Below are positions 1 through 12,107 of a stretch of 64,000 bases of DNA, in pieces. The notes under the pieces are model-generated. The model searched no databases, had not been told where the DNA came from, and worked only from the letters and a program-made list of their open reading frames with translations. Source of the stretch: Scatophagus argus (lineage: Eukaryota; Chordata; Actinopteri; Scatophagidae); contig NC_058501.1 in assembly GCF_020382885.2 (NCBI RefSeq), positions 12,683,501-12,747,500 of the forward strand. The letters are read 5' to 3'. Made by a program: the position numbers and the translations under genes. Position 1 is the stretch's first letter. Every line of letters begins with the position of its first letter.

Positions 1-48
1 GACTCAAGGAAGGGCACTGTTAGATTGTTTGTCTGTCAGCCCACCCCC

Positions 49-310
49 TTTCTACATTCTGTAGAGTGCCTGCGTGGGTTTTCTCCGGGTACTCCGGCTT
101 CCTCCCACAATACCAAAAACATTCACATTAGGTTAATCGGCTACTCTAAATTGCCCCTAGGTGTGAGTGTGCGTGAGTGTCTTTGTGTGTTGGCACTGCG
201 ATTGACTGGCGACCAGTCCAGGGTGTACATCGCCTTTCGCCCGTAGTCAGCTGGGATAGGCTCCAGCTCCCCCGCAACCCTGATGGATATGCGGTATAGA
301 AAATGGATGG
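49..310 (+). repeat. High-copy teleost interspersed repeat (probable LINE 3' end)
   Basis: The stretch carries phrases met all over teleost genomes: a 'ccgggtactccggcttcctc' block, 'aattgcccctaggtgtgagt', 'gactggcgaccagtccaggg', 'gctgggataggctccagc' and a terminal 'ggtatagaaaatggatgg'. I recognise this as a dispersed fish repeat, most likely the 3' end of a non-LTR retrotransposon. I cannot name the family with certainty. It lies in the intron upstream of the first visible exon of the Siglec-like gene. Confidence 0.6.
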
Positions 311-692
311 TAGTGGGACCCTGACTTTTGTTTTAGTACAATCATCTGCTCTAAATTTTGAATCATTAAATACTCTGGTTCATGACCACATGCAAGCATA
401 ACTAAAGATACTATCCTCAGCCTCAGTTGTTATTTGCCTTTAGTACTAATTATTAAATCTTAGAGTGCTTCATATTCAACTACGATGGTACACATGCCAA
501 ATATTATACCTGCGTCTACCTGCTAACATGCATGGCATGGCAACATAGCATGTTAGCATCATCATTAAGAGCATGTTGCAGTGCTAGCAGTAGCATTTAA
601 TTGCTCAACGTTAGCTCTGCATTTATGTGCAGGGGCATCAACTCTACTTTGACATTTTACTTTTTTATTATGAATTGTTTGTTTTCACACAG
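311..692. other. Intronic sequence, no feature seen
   Basis: AT-rich sequence between the repeat and the first recognised exon. I see no coding exon or conserved motif. It is presumably intron of the Siglec-like gene whose 5' exons lie left of the window. Confidence 0.5.
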
Positions 693-2084
693 ATGCTCCT
701 GTGAATGTGATGGTTGAATCCAAGTTAAATGTAAATGAAGGAGAAACTGTACGGCTGAAATGCACCAGTGATGCTCACCCTCCAGCCACCATCTATGAGT
801 GGCATAGTGAAACTGGTGCCCAACTGCATCAAGGGGAGGTCTTCTTGCTGCCAAATGTCTCCAGATACGACATAAGGGCGTTCTATTGCACTGCCAATAA
901 TTCAGTAGGACAAGGCAAATCAAGCCCTGTGCACCTCAATGTGTTATGTACGTATATAATGAAAAACAAGTCAAAATAAAGGAGAGAATTGTAATTTAAA
1001 CCCATAAATTGAAAGTATGGCTTACTCACAACTACATTCATTGTCATTACAGATGCCCCTGAGATTAAGACCATGTCTTTCTGCTCTTCAGCTGCCAATA
1101 TTGTAAAGTGTGTGTGCATTGTGGAGTCCGAGCCTCCCTGCATGGTCCATTTTGTGCTTCCTGACAGAGTTCTCCCAAGCACCATGGTAGAGGAACAGGG
1201 CTCTCGTACCAAGTGGATTCTGCAGGCAGAGCTTGGATCTCATGAGTTTGTCATCTGTCTGGCTAACAACACACAGGGCAATGCCAACCTCACAATCTTT
1301 TTACATGTTAACAGTAAGGAAGTTTTTAAAATTTCATACACCTATAGACTGTTAGTTTGAGCTGTGTTTTTGCAAATGAGCAACATGCCATATGTCTTCT
1401 GTTTGGACAGATACGATGCAGAGACTTTATATTATCGTTGCCACTGGAGCAGGTGTGATTTTGTTGATAATTTTACTAGCAGTGGGAGTTATAAAAAAAT
1501 GGTAAGTTGATAATAAACATGTTTCATCTCACTGAAAGCAAGCAGAAAACTAAATCAGTTCTCTTTTCAGTTTTTTCATGTTTTTCATAATTATAACATT
1601 CAATAATTGAGCGGTATAAAACATTTTAAGTATGTACATCAGTTTTTCTTTTTCTTTCGCATCCCAAACTAAAGAAAAATTATTTTGCCAGTAGGGGGAG
1701 ATCTGGAGACGCACCAGCATCTCACATGAGCACCATGAGGGCAGTCAAAGACGTGGAGCTCCCTCAATATGCTGTGACAAAAAGGTTAAAGTTATTCACT
1801 TCAGTTTAATTTAAAATTTCCTCGTGATGAAGAAGATTACAAGAACACTAATACTGCATAATGTTGGAACATGTTTGTTTTTGCATCCTGTCCCCAGAAA
1901 ACAGCAAATCCCGAATGATGACTATTGCCCCAGCATTTATGAAAATTACACTGCATATGGCAACATGGAGGTATGTAAAGTTTTCTTCATCAATTCATTA
2001 TTTCCATGCTTGTAAGAACGGAATGAATTCATCTTGTGTCCCATACAGGCTGTCTGTGATGACGCAATATACGCCAATATGTAA
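693..2084 (+). CDS. Siglec-like Ig receptor (MAG/CD22-like), 3' part of gene
   Basis: Six exons join in phase: 693-947, 1053-1313, 1411-1501, 1692-1784, 1898-1970 and 2049-2084, where TAA closes the frame. The first exon is an Ig domain with strand-B Cys (RLKCTS) and F-strand YCTANNSVG. The second resembles the last Ig domain of MAG (starts APEIKTMSFCSSAA, then CVCIVES). The third encodes a transmembrane helix (YIIVATGAGVILLIILLAVG). The last three form a cytoplasmic tail with tyrosines in PQYAVT, SIYENY, AYGNM and AIYANM. The product is a type I surface receptor, presumably for sialylated glycans or another cell-surface ligand. The N-terminal V-set domain, which would bind sialic acid, lies outside the window. 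The tail differs from MAG and is more like an immune Siglec. It has no canonical ITIM, but three tyrosines fit the YxN Grb2-SH2 pattern and two are also YxxM. The exact orthologue is not settled. Confidence 0.78.
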
Positions 2085-5000
2085 GATCACTGAAGTCACT
2101 GGAGGACCAGCTGGACTCCCCTTGTGTGTTAGCTGATGTTGGTCAAGAAAATTGAAAAAAATATGCTATAGATATATAAGTGTTATTTTTCTATTTCCTG
2201 TAATTAGCAAATGTGAAGAATGTTCATGTCTACAAATAACATTATCATTAATGCATTGTGTTTGCAGTTGTTGTTTCTCTCGTTCAGGACTTTTTCCTGA
2301 CTGCTTCTCTGATCAGTGTGTGCTGTGTTAAATTACCACTAAATAATAACCAGTACTGTACTTGCAAATATGTTTGGTGTTTATACTCTATCAATCATCT
2401 GATTAAAACACATGCTTTTCTACTGTAGGTCTTCGAATCAGGTTATAAAATTCCAGGATTAGGAAAAGTTTCTCTAGTGATGTTGCATACCGGGAAAATG
2501 CCATTGTTACTGAGGGGCCTTGTCTGCCTGCTTTGCTTTGTTATACTTTGAGTGGAAAAATGCAATAATTCTCCCTTTTGAAGATGTGTCTTGATAAGTT
2601 TCAGTTTGTTGATAAACTCAAATATGCTTGTCTGCATTTTGTGTGTTTTTATTGCATAAAAGAAGGGAGATAACACAAATTATTATGTGTGTTGAAGAGT
2701 CGCATTCATATTGGCAAAACGCCACAAGCGGTCACTCCAGCATTAAAGTGTCAACTTTTATTTTCCTCTTTTTCAGAGTGGCAGAAAAAAAAAACAGGTG
2801 GGATGCTTATTTCTTGCCAATAGCAAAAGAAGTAAAGTGCTGGTCTTTTGGTGCAACATCATTGCAACAACATTGTCACTGTATGCATTGAACATTTAGT
2901 GTAATGTAAAACTGTATCTGCAGCCTGCGTATATGCTCTGGTCAGTGTGAAAAAAACCTTTGTCCTGCTTGAAAGAGTGTAAGCAGTAAATTGACAGGAA
3001 GTCAAAGCTGTCACAATCTTGGGTGATAATCTCACACACACACACACCTCATGTCACTCAAGCAAAACCACACAGAAAACATGAACCTCTTCTAACTTTG
3101 GTACAAACACCAGACCTCAAACAATGCCTAATAGAATTTCACTTCCTGACCCAAACCTATGACCACACATTAGTGCATGAACTCTGTGTCAGCCATCAGG
3201 ATGAGCAGTAAAACTATGGGTTTTTTAATTATATAATTTGTGTGTTTTTTCTGTCACTTTTATATCAGTGAAACACCCCTCAGTATAACAACGTAATTCA
3301 ACTGTGCATCAAACCGCGTCCTCTAGTATGATTACAAAGTTGAATTAACTCTTTTCTAAAACAGTTCAGACAAAGATTTAAAATTATAACCTTCATGAAA
3401 GTAATGCAAGACTGTTAGACATTAGATAACTACAAATAGAAGTGAACATTCTTGACAACTTAACTAAATTCAATAAAAATCACATAATGCCACTTAACCA
3501 CACTTAACCATCAGAGACATCATGATCTAACATTACTGCTTCTGAGTATTATAAAAAGAAACAACAAGTGAAATACAAGTGTACAAAATATCCTCCCCAT
3601 TCTAAACCAATTCACACAAATCTGTCTGTTTTCCTTGGGTGCTCCGATTATTTAATCTTTCCCTTCGGTCAAAACAATTGGTGATTTGCTTTTGGTTGCA
3701 TGTGTACAAATGTTGAAGTCAGTGTGTAGGCAGCTAAAGGTCAGGGCTGACACTGTTTTCCATTTACATGCTTTCAACATCTTTGACTGGAACATGACAG
3801 TTTCAGAGCGATTCCAGGTGAACTGGGGGTGGGGGTTATAGATGGGGCAGTGTGAGTCACAGAGCAGGAAGTACTTTATCATTCACCTTTACCGACAGGG
3901 GGTTGATGTATCATACCAATGCAGGTCACAATACAATGAAGGAAATATTAGTATATTGCCTTAAAGATGATTGAAATGATTTATACGATTGTCACCTATA
4001 ACATCAGCGGACACATTGCTTTTTTGTGTGGGACAAGCTTTTGTATTGAAGCATTTCAGTCCTGAAGTGCAAAAGGCCAACATCAACATGAAGGTGAAGT
4101 CATTCATTCAACAGCATTGTAATCTGAGACTGACCATGCAACAACCGAAAAGGAAGCCACAAGTTCCGCTGCATCACAAATGAGGAAGATAAATTTAACG
4201 TGTGGTAAATGAAGTATATTAAAAAATAGGAAGAGTATTTCTGTTGAATATGAATATGCCTTCACCTATAATGCATGTGACATTTGTGCAGCGTGTCTTG
4301 ATATACTACTATATGTATACATACTTATCTTATTTATTAAATTTGTGTTATCAAATGTTTTTCTAAGCACTGAGCGCACAGTGTGATTTGATTTCGTTCA
4401 GTTACAGCAGGCGCAAAGGAAACAGTTGTTGCAGCATGTGACCACTTTCTTGTTGATTGCCCTCTGTATAACAGAGTAACTTTGTTAGGTTTTTCATGGA
4501 CAAATAAACACAGAAGGAAAGTCCACAGAACACACAGTTCCAGTAACACACATGAAAGTACAATTTATCTCACTGCAGATTAAACTGCACTCGTTCAAGT
4601 CTACCAACGATAGCCAATCTAGTCTACACAGTGTAAGATAGTGTTTTTATATATTATTTTTATTAGTTAACCACATTTCCTTTTGAGGAGAAGAACGATG
4701 GGGAAAGGTCTTTTTTGCAGATTCTGTTCTCGCATATTGTTATTTCGAATGCTTTGAATGTGATGTTCAGTCAAATGATATCATAAAATATCACAAAAAA
4801 GATATTGGATATTTAGTGTTCTTAATAGCCATTGAATGTAATATTGAAATTTTGGTTGCAGCAAGGGACTAGTTTTAAGATTGTTAACTGAAAAAAGACA
4901 GAGATTTAGTCAATAAAAGTCATCTATGTAAGCCTGCAGGTAACATTCAGGAGACTGAGATACAAATCAGTTGAAGTTAGTGTAATATACCTGTATTGTT

Positions 5001-7100
5001 CTTTTGAACTACTAGTATGGACTATTGGTAAGCATTTCTTTTAGCCTGTCCAACATAACAAAACAAAAAATAAGTAAATAAATAAAAATATTATAAACAA
5101 ACCCTAGGGAAACTGTGGTGACTATCAAAGCAAAAAATGAGTCACCTGCAGCATGGGTTTAAGGGAGTTTTAACACGTGTCCAAAAATGCAATAATCAAA
5201 AGAAGGTCCAAACAACTTGCTTTTGATTAGATCCGTTTCCATTTATTGAAGGTGTTGAGTATGGCAGATGACAAAAATAAGGATAATCCTTCATAAGGAT
5301 GACTGATAGTGCAATCAATTATGAAAACAAAGGAAAACCAAAACATTGTGAATCACTGTCACGGTAAAAACTGTGTGTCCTTTTCCCATGTGCTCTCCTT
5401 TCCAACAAAAAATTCACACCTGTGGCACCTTACTTAACCCCACCTTGCCTGTGAGCCATGACTTCCCACTTCCTATGCAGACAAGCATGTCATTGCCATC
5501 TAGGGGCCAAAACCAGTAACTTGAGACATAACATAAACATCCACATTACTCTTAAACACCAAACACAAAACTTAATGACTCCTACAGAAACAACAGTCTC
5601 TCAGCTACAGGACAGCGATACAAAGTTTGTACTCCTTTAAACTGACACACCTGACCAGCAATCAGGCGCAGTGGCACATGTACATGGTGTGATGGAATTT
5701 TGAGATAATGTTATGCTTTTTTTACACTTGATATAAGGTCACTTGATATGGGTCACTGCCTTTTATTGTACCCCGATTGTTTTTTCATTGGTAGAGGAAT
5801 GATATGCGAAGCTCCAAACAAAGGGCCAGAGGCATATCAGAAAGTATAAAATGGGGTAAAGCCTTCGGTCAGCGGGACACAACTCTGAACTGCTTACTGC
5901 TGTGTGGCTCTGTGTGTTGCCCCCTCTCTATAGAGATTAAACATATTGGTTGCATGCTACCCTGCTGGTCTTGTTTGGTTTTTCTTGACTCACTACAGGT
6001 AGACGAGAAATTTCCATAACAATGGCAAGTGTGTGTAGGCATAAGATTAATTAACAAAGCTCAGCACATTCAGTCATATTAACACAAAAACTGATACTCT
6101 CAAATTCTTTTATTTTCTTTGTCTAACTAGAATATTCAAAATACAAATCTGAAAATAGGGAGTAAATGCAATAGAATGCAATGTCAGCTGACAAGCAAGA
6201 GACCCCTGAGACCAGCTGGAAGGGCTCACTTCAGCCATGGGTGCATTTTGTAGTGGTCTTTGTTTCACCAACAGGAGATTTTCCAGCTGTATCTGAGGTG
6301 TCAAAACCAGGTATTTTAAGGCAAAACATGAACTTTTCCTAATCCTGACTAAGTATGTTTGGTGCCTAAACCTAACAGACCTTATGTACTGCATTGTCAT
6401 AACATAAAATTGAAATTTAAAACATAACTAAATGCACAGCTTAGGCATTTTAAAGTAGACTTTAATCATAATCCCTGGTTTGCACATATGGGCGGTGCTA
6501 GCCGCTAGTGCTATATTGCTGATTGGGTTATAGTTATTGCTCCAAAAAGAAAAGCAAAGGACAGGCAATGATATCTACTTTGAACCGTATGTTTTTAGTA
6601 CAACCTTTAGTCACAAGTAAAGATTTACCAGATAGGAGGAGAAAACAGAAGTTTAAAATCCAGTATACATGACACAGGAAGTGAATTGACAAACATATTG
6701 AGCAAGACTAGTAGAAACATCATGTATGATTTTGCTAAACATAAAATGTGTCAGGTGAAGAGTAACAGACTATCATCCCTCCCTCTCGGGTCTTTCAGAA
6801 GGAACAAAAAGTATTCCGCAGAAAACAGAACAGCTTGCTAAAGTGACGTGCTAAATGCTTGATATAATTTCCTATGTCACACAGTGGTGCAATACATCAG
6901 TGACACTGGCAGGCTAAAAGGTTTGAGAGGCTTGGTGTTTTGTCCTGCATATATCAGTAAAAACCAACCCCCAGGGAAAGCAGGTGAGGAATCCTGTGTC
7001 ATGTCAGTGTGTGTTATACTGTGTGTTAATAGGTCTATCATCCCTATTGGTTGCTATGCTCACTTTAGTTTTTTTTTTATCAGCTCATAGAGAAGGTTGT
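2085..7100. other. Gene-poor stretch after the Siglec-like gene
   Basis: The first few hundred bases are probably 3' UTR of the Siglec-like gene. Beyond that I found no exon set with splice signals on either strand, only short chance ORFs. There are small simple repeats, for example (CA)n near 3033-3047. Some segments around 5240-5690 and 6880-7100 have the purine/pyrimidine texture of old repeats but could not be assigned. Confidence 0.5.
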
Positions 7101-7124
7101 TCAGTTTCAGTTTAAGGCAGAGTT

Positions 7125-7780
7125 GGATACACAGTGCAGAACACACACACACATGGACTCAAGGATTAACAGGATTAACAAAGTTCTTTTAATATAAAAT
7201 CAGTGTTCAGAACAAAGGTAATCAAAAGCTATTTCACCAAACAATCCACTGATCTTTCAGTCCAAAAGATTAAAGTCCAAAATGGCACTGGTGCTACTGG
7301 TGAGGCTGACGTGGTCAGGAGTGCAAGAAATCAGAGGAAAGACGACAGGAGCTGAGCAAATCAGGAATCCAAGGATGGCAAAAACTAAGGAAGAGCTGGG
7401 CACAATGAACCAGGTTACAGCTGGGTATGGACCTGGGCACAAAGAAGCAAGTGTCAAACAAAGCATGAAGAAAAAGAGCAACAAACATCAAAGAGTACTC
7501 GGCCTGAGCGTTACCTCTGGACATGACTGAACAATCAGGCAAGGATGGACCAAATGTCAGTCTCGTTATACAGCAGGTGGGAGGTGGAGTTGATTGGAGT
7601 AATAAGTCACAGATATGCAGGTGGAGAGGAGGGAAGGGTAGGCAGGAGTCTGCATCTAACTCTAGACAAAAAAATAGACAAGATAGAAAGGGACGAACCA
7701 AAACACAATAGTGAGGAGGAAAACAGGAGAAGACAAGGAGAAAACTGGCATGCCCTGAGGCGGGTAAGCTGAGCTGCCCC
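7125..7780. repeat. Probable decayed dispersed repeat, class unknown
   Basis: The + strand is strongly purine-rich, and a run of chance open frames on both strands follows from that bias. Phrases such as 'ggctgacgtggtcaggagtg' and 'ggtgggaggtggagttgatt' resemble non-coding teleost interspersed repeats. No coding domain, terminal repeat or target duplication could be defined, so the class is left open. Confidence 0.3.
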
Positions 7781-8022
7781 CCACAAAAAAACCACAAAAC
7801 ACTGATACGGTACAATTTAGCAAAACTCCACAGTAAAGCAAGGGAGGGATGGCAAATAAACTGTGGTTCAAATACGGTTATTGTAGCTAATTAAGATACT
7901 TTGTCATGGTTAGCGAAAGTTTCAGTTACACTGCAGCTGTTTGAGGGGACATGCACATTCAAACAACTTTCAATTTTGCTTTATAACGCACAGGGCACAT
8001 TTTCACTGAACATTGCCACTGG

Positions 8023-8690
8023 ATGTAAATGTCAGAATTTGAAGTTTCCTTAGTTTGTTTCCTGTTTTATTTTGTAGCTTTTCTCCCCTTTTCATTTCCC
8101 ATCTTTGTCAATTTTCCTCCCGTTGTTCATTCTTTGCCACGCCCTGATTGTTTTCACCTGTGCCAGGTTCCCTTTTGTCTGTCTTTTGTCTCTCCTTGTG
8201 TGTCTTGTCGGTTTTCTTGTGTCCTTGTAGCAGCTGTATTTTCATGGTGTCTTAAAATTCCTGTTTTACTGTGTGAGAAGCCTTTCCTGTGATCTGTGTC
8301 TCTTTGTGTCTCCTTGTTCTCTGCAGTCACTTTGTTTCCTCTGAGTTTCCTGAAATGCCTGTATTCAGTATTGTTCTTTGCTACTCTGAGTTCCTAGTAT
8401 TGGCTTGGATTCTGCATTTCTCTGTGTGGCCTACATCCTGTTCGCTTTCTCCCTTGTGTCGTCAGCATTCTGTGTTTCCAGTGTCCACTGCATTCAGTGA
8501 ATCTGTTTTCCCAGAGTTTTCTTTATTCCTTGTGTTATTTAGATGATCATTGTTTAGGCCCTTTAGCCCTGGATTCTCAGATGCCCTTTGTTTGTTCTGG
8601 TTTCTTTTTAGTGATTAAAGTTCTTCGGTTCACCTTATCCTTTGTGTCTGTGTTTGCACTTTGGGTCCACTTTTCTTGAAACATAACCGT
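8023..8690 (+). mobile_element. Possible solo LTR fossil (Gypsy-like), ends uncertain
   Basis: A pyrimidine-rich stretch has phrases typical of teleost LTR sequences: 'gccacgccctgattgttttc', 'tttgtctctccttgtgtgtc' and near its right end 'tttgcactttgggtccac'. No internal coding region is attached, so if it is an LTR it is a broken, solitary and old copy. The family call rests on composition and remembered phrases only. Confidence 0.3.
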
Positions 8691-8760
8691 AAATCATAAG
8701 GTGCAGAGTTGTGCACAAATATAATTTCCAAACACACCGGGTGAAGTGAGACAAACTGGT

Positions 8761-8979
8761 TTTAAAGGATAGGTTTGTGTCTGTCAGAGGGGTCTGTGCC
8801 ACCCCTGGTCACCTGTATATCATGTCGGTGCCCCCATTGTAGTCTCACTATACAGCAGAAAAAGATAAGTTGTGTCCTGAAGGAATTATTAGACCAACCA
8901 ACAATTATTCAAATGTATGTATAGTCATGTGATCAATGTATAGAGTCAGACTGGGATACATCTGAACCTATCCTTTAAA
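8761..8979. mobile_element. MITE-like element with terminal inverted repeats
   Basis: The left end reads tttaaaggataggtt at 8761-8775. The right end reads aacctatcctttaaa at 8965-8979, its exact reverse complement over 15 bases. The 219 bp between contains no ORF of note, so this is a small non-autonomous DNA transposon. If the TTAA inside each end is the duplicated target, the inner ends are AGGATAGGTT and AACCTATCCT, which would suggest a TTAA-targeting (piggyBac-like) family. That superfamily call is inference, because the TTTAAA palindrome makes the boundary ambiguous. Confidence 0.7.
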
Positions 8980-10047
8980 TACAACAAATTGTCTACTTAA
9001 TATACTGCAAACTTGTGTACATGATGTGACGCCTGCAAGTTAGGCTCTAACTTGCATTACAGGAACTACTACTTCAATATCAGAAATTGGTTTATTGCCA
9101 TGTAGGTTTTCCCACACCATGAATTTGCCTTAATTGGCATATGGTGCACAAGTCACATTTTACACAGTAAGAAAAAACGAAAAAAAGAAGTGCTGCAAAA
9201 GTCAGGGATCATAAACCTAAAACAGAACTATAAAAGCTTAAAATTATAAAATTCTACACAGTGAAGGAAGAGGTATCACGTAACAGAAACAAGTCTCAGA
9301 AAAATATTATGAACTAAGCCATTCCTGGCCTCTAACAATTTCTTCACCCATGAGCCAGTAAATAATTACAAGTCTGATCTTCTTTGTTTTGCAATGACAT
9401 CTAGTCTTTATCTGATAAAAAAAACTGCTTAGAAGAAGTTTCTTCATGCGTGCAAAACAATGGTGAAAACAGAATAAATGTTTAAGATTAAAACCAAATA
9501 GACTGGACTTGAGATGTAAGATGTTTCTCCTAACTTGAATAATCCACGTTTGCATATATATTGTCCGTGTGATCCATACTTTGATCCCTCTGACCTGGAC
9601 CGGCCTGAAAGACAGAAGTTGGGTTACATTAAAGGTATCCTGTGGAGTTTTAGAGCTGTAATATTACTATGGAGCAGTTTTTCTGTTAATGGGTGGGTAC
9701 CTGTTTTGTTTGGTCTCATTCATGTCCATGATTACCGGTACACACATGTACATTCAAGCTACACATATTCTTGTCATTGTTGATACACTGTCTCACTGAT
9801 ATGCAGGTGACACTAACACAAGACAATGCACGGCAGCATAAGACAATGCAAGGGACGAACTAAGGCAGTCCACAAGACTTCTTGCTAGTTAACTTGAATG
9901 TAAACAATACAAGATTTCAACTTTAAGAAAAAAAAACAAGTTATCGAATGTTTTCTTACAGGGGAAGCGCATTTGTCAGCCTTGTTAAACCTTGCAGTGT
10001 ATTTTGTGAGCAACACCGAATGTAACCAGAACTCCTTCAAAGGTATA
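8980..10047. other. Intergenic, no gene seen
   Basis: AT-rich sequence with no recognisable exon. It includes two close copies of 'agacaatgca' near 9822-9852. It lies downstream of the minus-strand Siglec-like gene and may hold part of its 3' UTR. Confidence 0.4.
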
Positions 10048-11374
10048 TCATACAGGATTTTCCTAAAAATCATTGAATGGATTCAAGAATCAATCATTAC
10101 TTATGACCCACTAGAAGTGTGTGAGATTTTCTCATAGTTAGCAGCCGAGTGGGGTTAGTGTACCTGTGTGTTCATGTAGATTGGGTCTTCAATGACCTTT
10201 GGTTCAGGAAGTTTCTCATCTTGTTTTTTACCACATACTTCTCTGAAAAGACAAAAGAAACCTGTTTGGATTCTAATTTGAGAAACAGGAGATCAGAAAC
10301 GGCTCTTTATGTCTGCAAGTCAGATGCATGCATCTGGTGAAATAGCAGCTTCCTTTGGACTCAATCCGTAAACACGTTCAAAGTTCATGTGTCTAGTTTA
10401 AAATGATGAGCTATCACAATATTAACTTTCTTACTTCTTCTATTGCTCATATATATACACAGTGACGGAAAAGATATTTCATTTAACTACTATTTTGCAA
10501 AACAAACCTGTTGAGTTGGTTTGATGATGGTCTGCTAAAATTTGCGTAATATCCAGAGTTCTCCCTGATAAAAGACTTTGACCTGCAAAAGTAGGTTACT
10601 TCTGTGAAATTGCATGTATTTTTTTCTTTTCCACATCACATAGTTAGCTAGTTGTGATTAAAAAAAATCATTGTCATAAAGTCTTTTGACTTCAGTAGAT
10701 GAATGTGAAAACATGTGTCAGACTATGCACATGCATCATTATGCAAGTGAAATAACAATAAACAGAACACATACATGAGTGGAGGGGGGGCGTAAAAATG
10801 CCTGTGCATGGTTTACAAAAGGATGCAAGCGTCAGTTATGAAACTGAAACTGAACTTGGGTTGTGGAGCTTGCTGCTTGAAAACCCCACATCCAATTTAC
10901 AAAGGAGTTCATAGTGAAGTTACCTTTTGTGTTTTATGAAAAAGACAATGCCAATGATAAAAATGATGGCCAGAACTACAGCAACTGATACAATGATGGC
11001 CACATATGAAGTCTCAGGCTGCCTTGTATTATCTGTGAAAAAATTAGGATTGCTGTAAGCAGCGATCTTTCAAATAAACTGAATTACAGATTTTGACATA
11101 TTTAATATTAGCTTGTCCTGCAAAACAGTGTAAATGTTAAACTTACTTGGAGTTGTTTCAGAAGTGGGTGTTGAGATTTCATTGATATCTAAGAAAAAAA
11201 ATAGTTAAGCAGTTGTCACTATTTTCAATACTTTCTTTGCTATATCTATTTGTGAATAATAATGATATAAATGTAAATTAATGACAATACAAAAAATTAA
11301 TGTTCAAACCTGTTCCTAGAGTGACTGGTGTAGCACCTGGCCATGTGGTAGAAACATGAAGAATTAATTTATTT

Positions 11375-11437
<63 letters not shown>

Positions 11438-12107
11438 ATGTAAATAAAGTTAAGTCTAAGTATGCCCAATCACACGCAAACCTGAAATTATAATTATATG
11501 CAATCATCTTTATAATGTTTTATTGAAAATTACTGAAATTCTTACCGAGCACAGAGATGGAGACAAATTCCTTTTTGAAACTGTACCGGTCACCCTTTGC
11601 GATAACTCTCAGATAGATATTCGGTTCATTCTCCTGGATATCTTTGATCATGAGGGAACAGTTTCCTTTGTCTTTATTTCCAATGAGCTTGGTCTTTCCT
11701 TTGTACTTCTCAAGCACAAATGTATCGTTCTTGTGAAAAATGAATGCATTTTGGTCATTTTTGTCTTCTGTGTCAATTTTACTTTTCTCAGGCTTTTTCC
11801 AGAAAACTTGGACATTTTCAGTGCGGTGTTCAGGCGGATAGGTAAAACTGCATGGTATGACCACATTTGAGCCCAGTGTTGCATTAATGTTTCTTTCAAC
11901 AGAAATGTTCCAATTTTTACCTGTGTTCAAAACCAGATCAGATTTGCATTTATTAAATTTGCATTTATTGCATTTATTAAAGTTAATCATGGTAACATCA
12001 TGAGATAATATTCAGTGTGAGCATATCAACTCAATATGTCACTCACCTTTTGAATTGGAGGCCAGGATCAATAAGAGACTAAGGTCAATGAGGCCCGGCA
12101 GCTTCAT
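10048..12107 (-). CDS. Siglec-like receptor with a single V-set domain
   Basis: Minus-strand exons: 12107-12047 (signal peptide MKLPGLIDLSLLLILASNSK), 11920-11546 (V-set), 11336-11310 and 11188-11147 (Thr/Ser/Pro stalk), 11032-10924 (membrane helix), 10582-10508, 10242-10164 and a short last exon 10062-10048. They total 783 nt, or 260 residues. The V-set has Cys in strand B (VIPCSF) and Cys in strand E (GNCSLMI), the intrasheet disulfide layout of Siglecs. Arg in IYLRV sits where Siglecs keep their sialic-acid-binding Arg, followed by GDRYSF. No C2-set exon is present: 11337-11545 holds only a microsatellite. Cytoplasmic tyrosines lie in SGYYANF and DPIYMNT, both YxN. All exon phases agree. 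The final exon, which adds ENPV and a stop, is the weakest part. The likely role is a leukocyte surface lectin. Orthology to a named Siglec is not established. Confidence 0.72.
11376..11438. repeat. Compound microsatellite (CT)n(TA)n(GT)n
   Basis: A CT run, then a TA run, then a GT run, lying in the intron between the V-set exon and the first stalk exon of the minus-strand Siglec-like gene. Confidence 0.95.

Noticed and set aside
7315-7815. A 166-codon minus-strand open frame
   Set aside because: It is Cys/Phe/Leu/Ser-rich because the + strand is purine-rich repeat sequence. Overlapping long frames in several phases point to composition, not coding.
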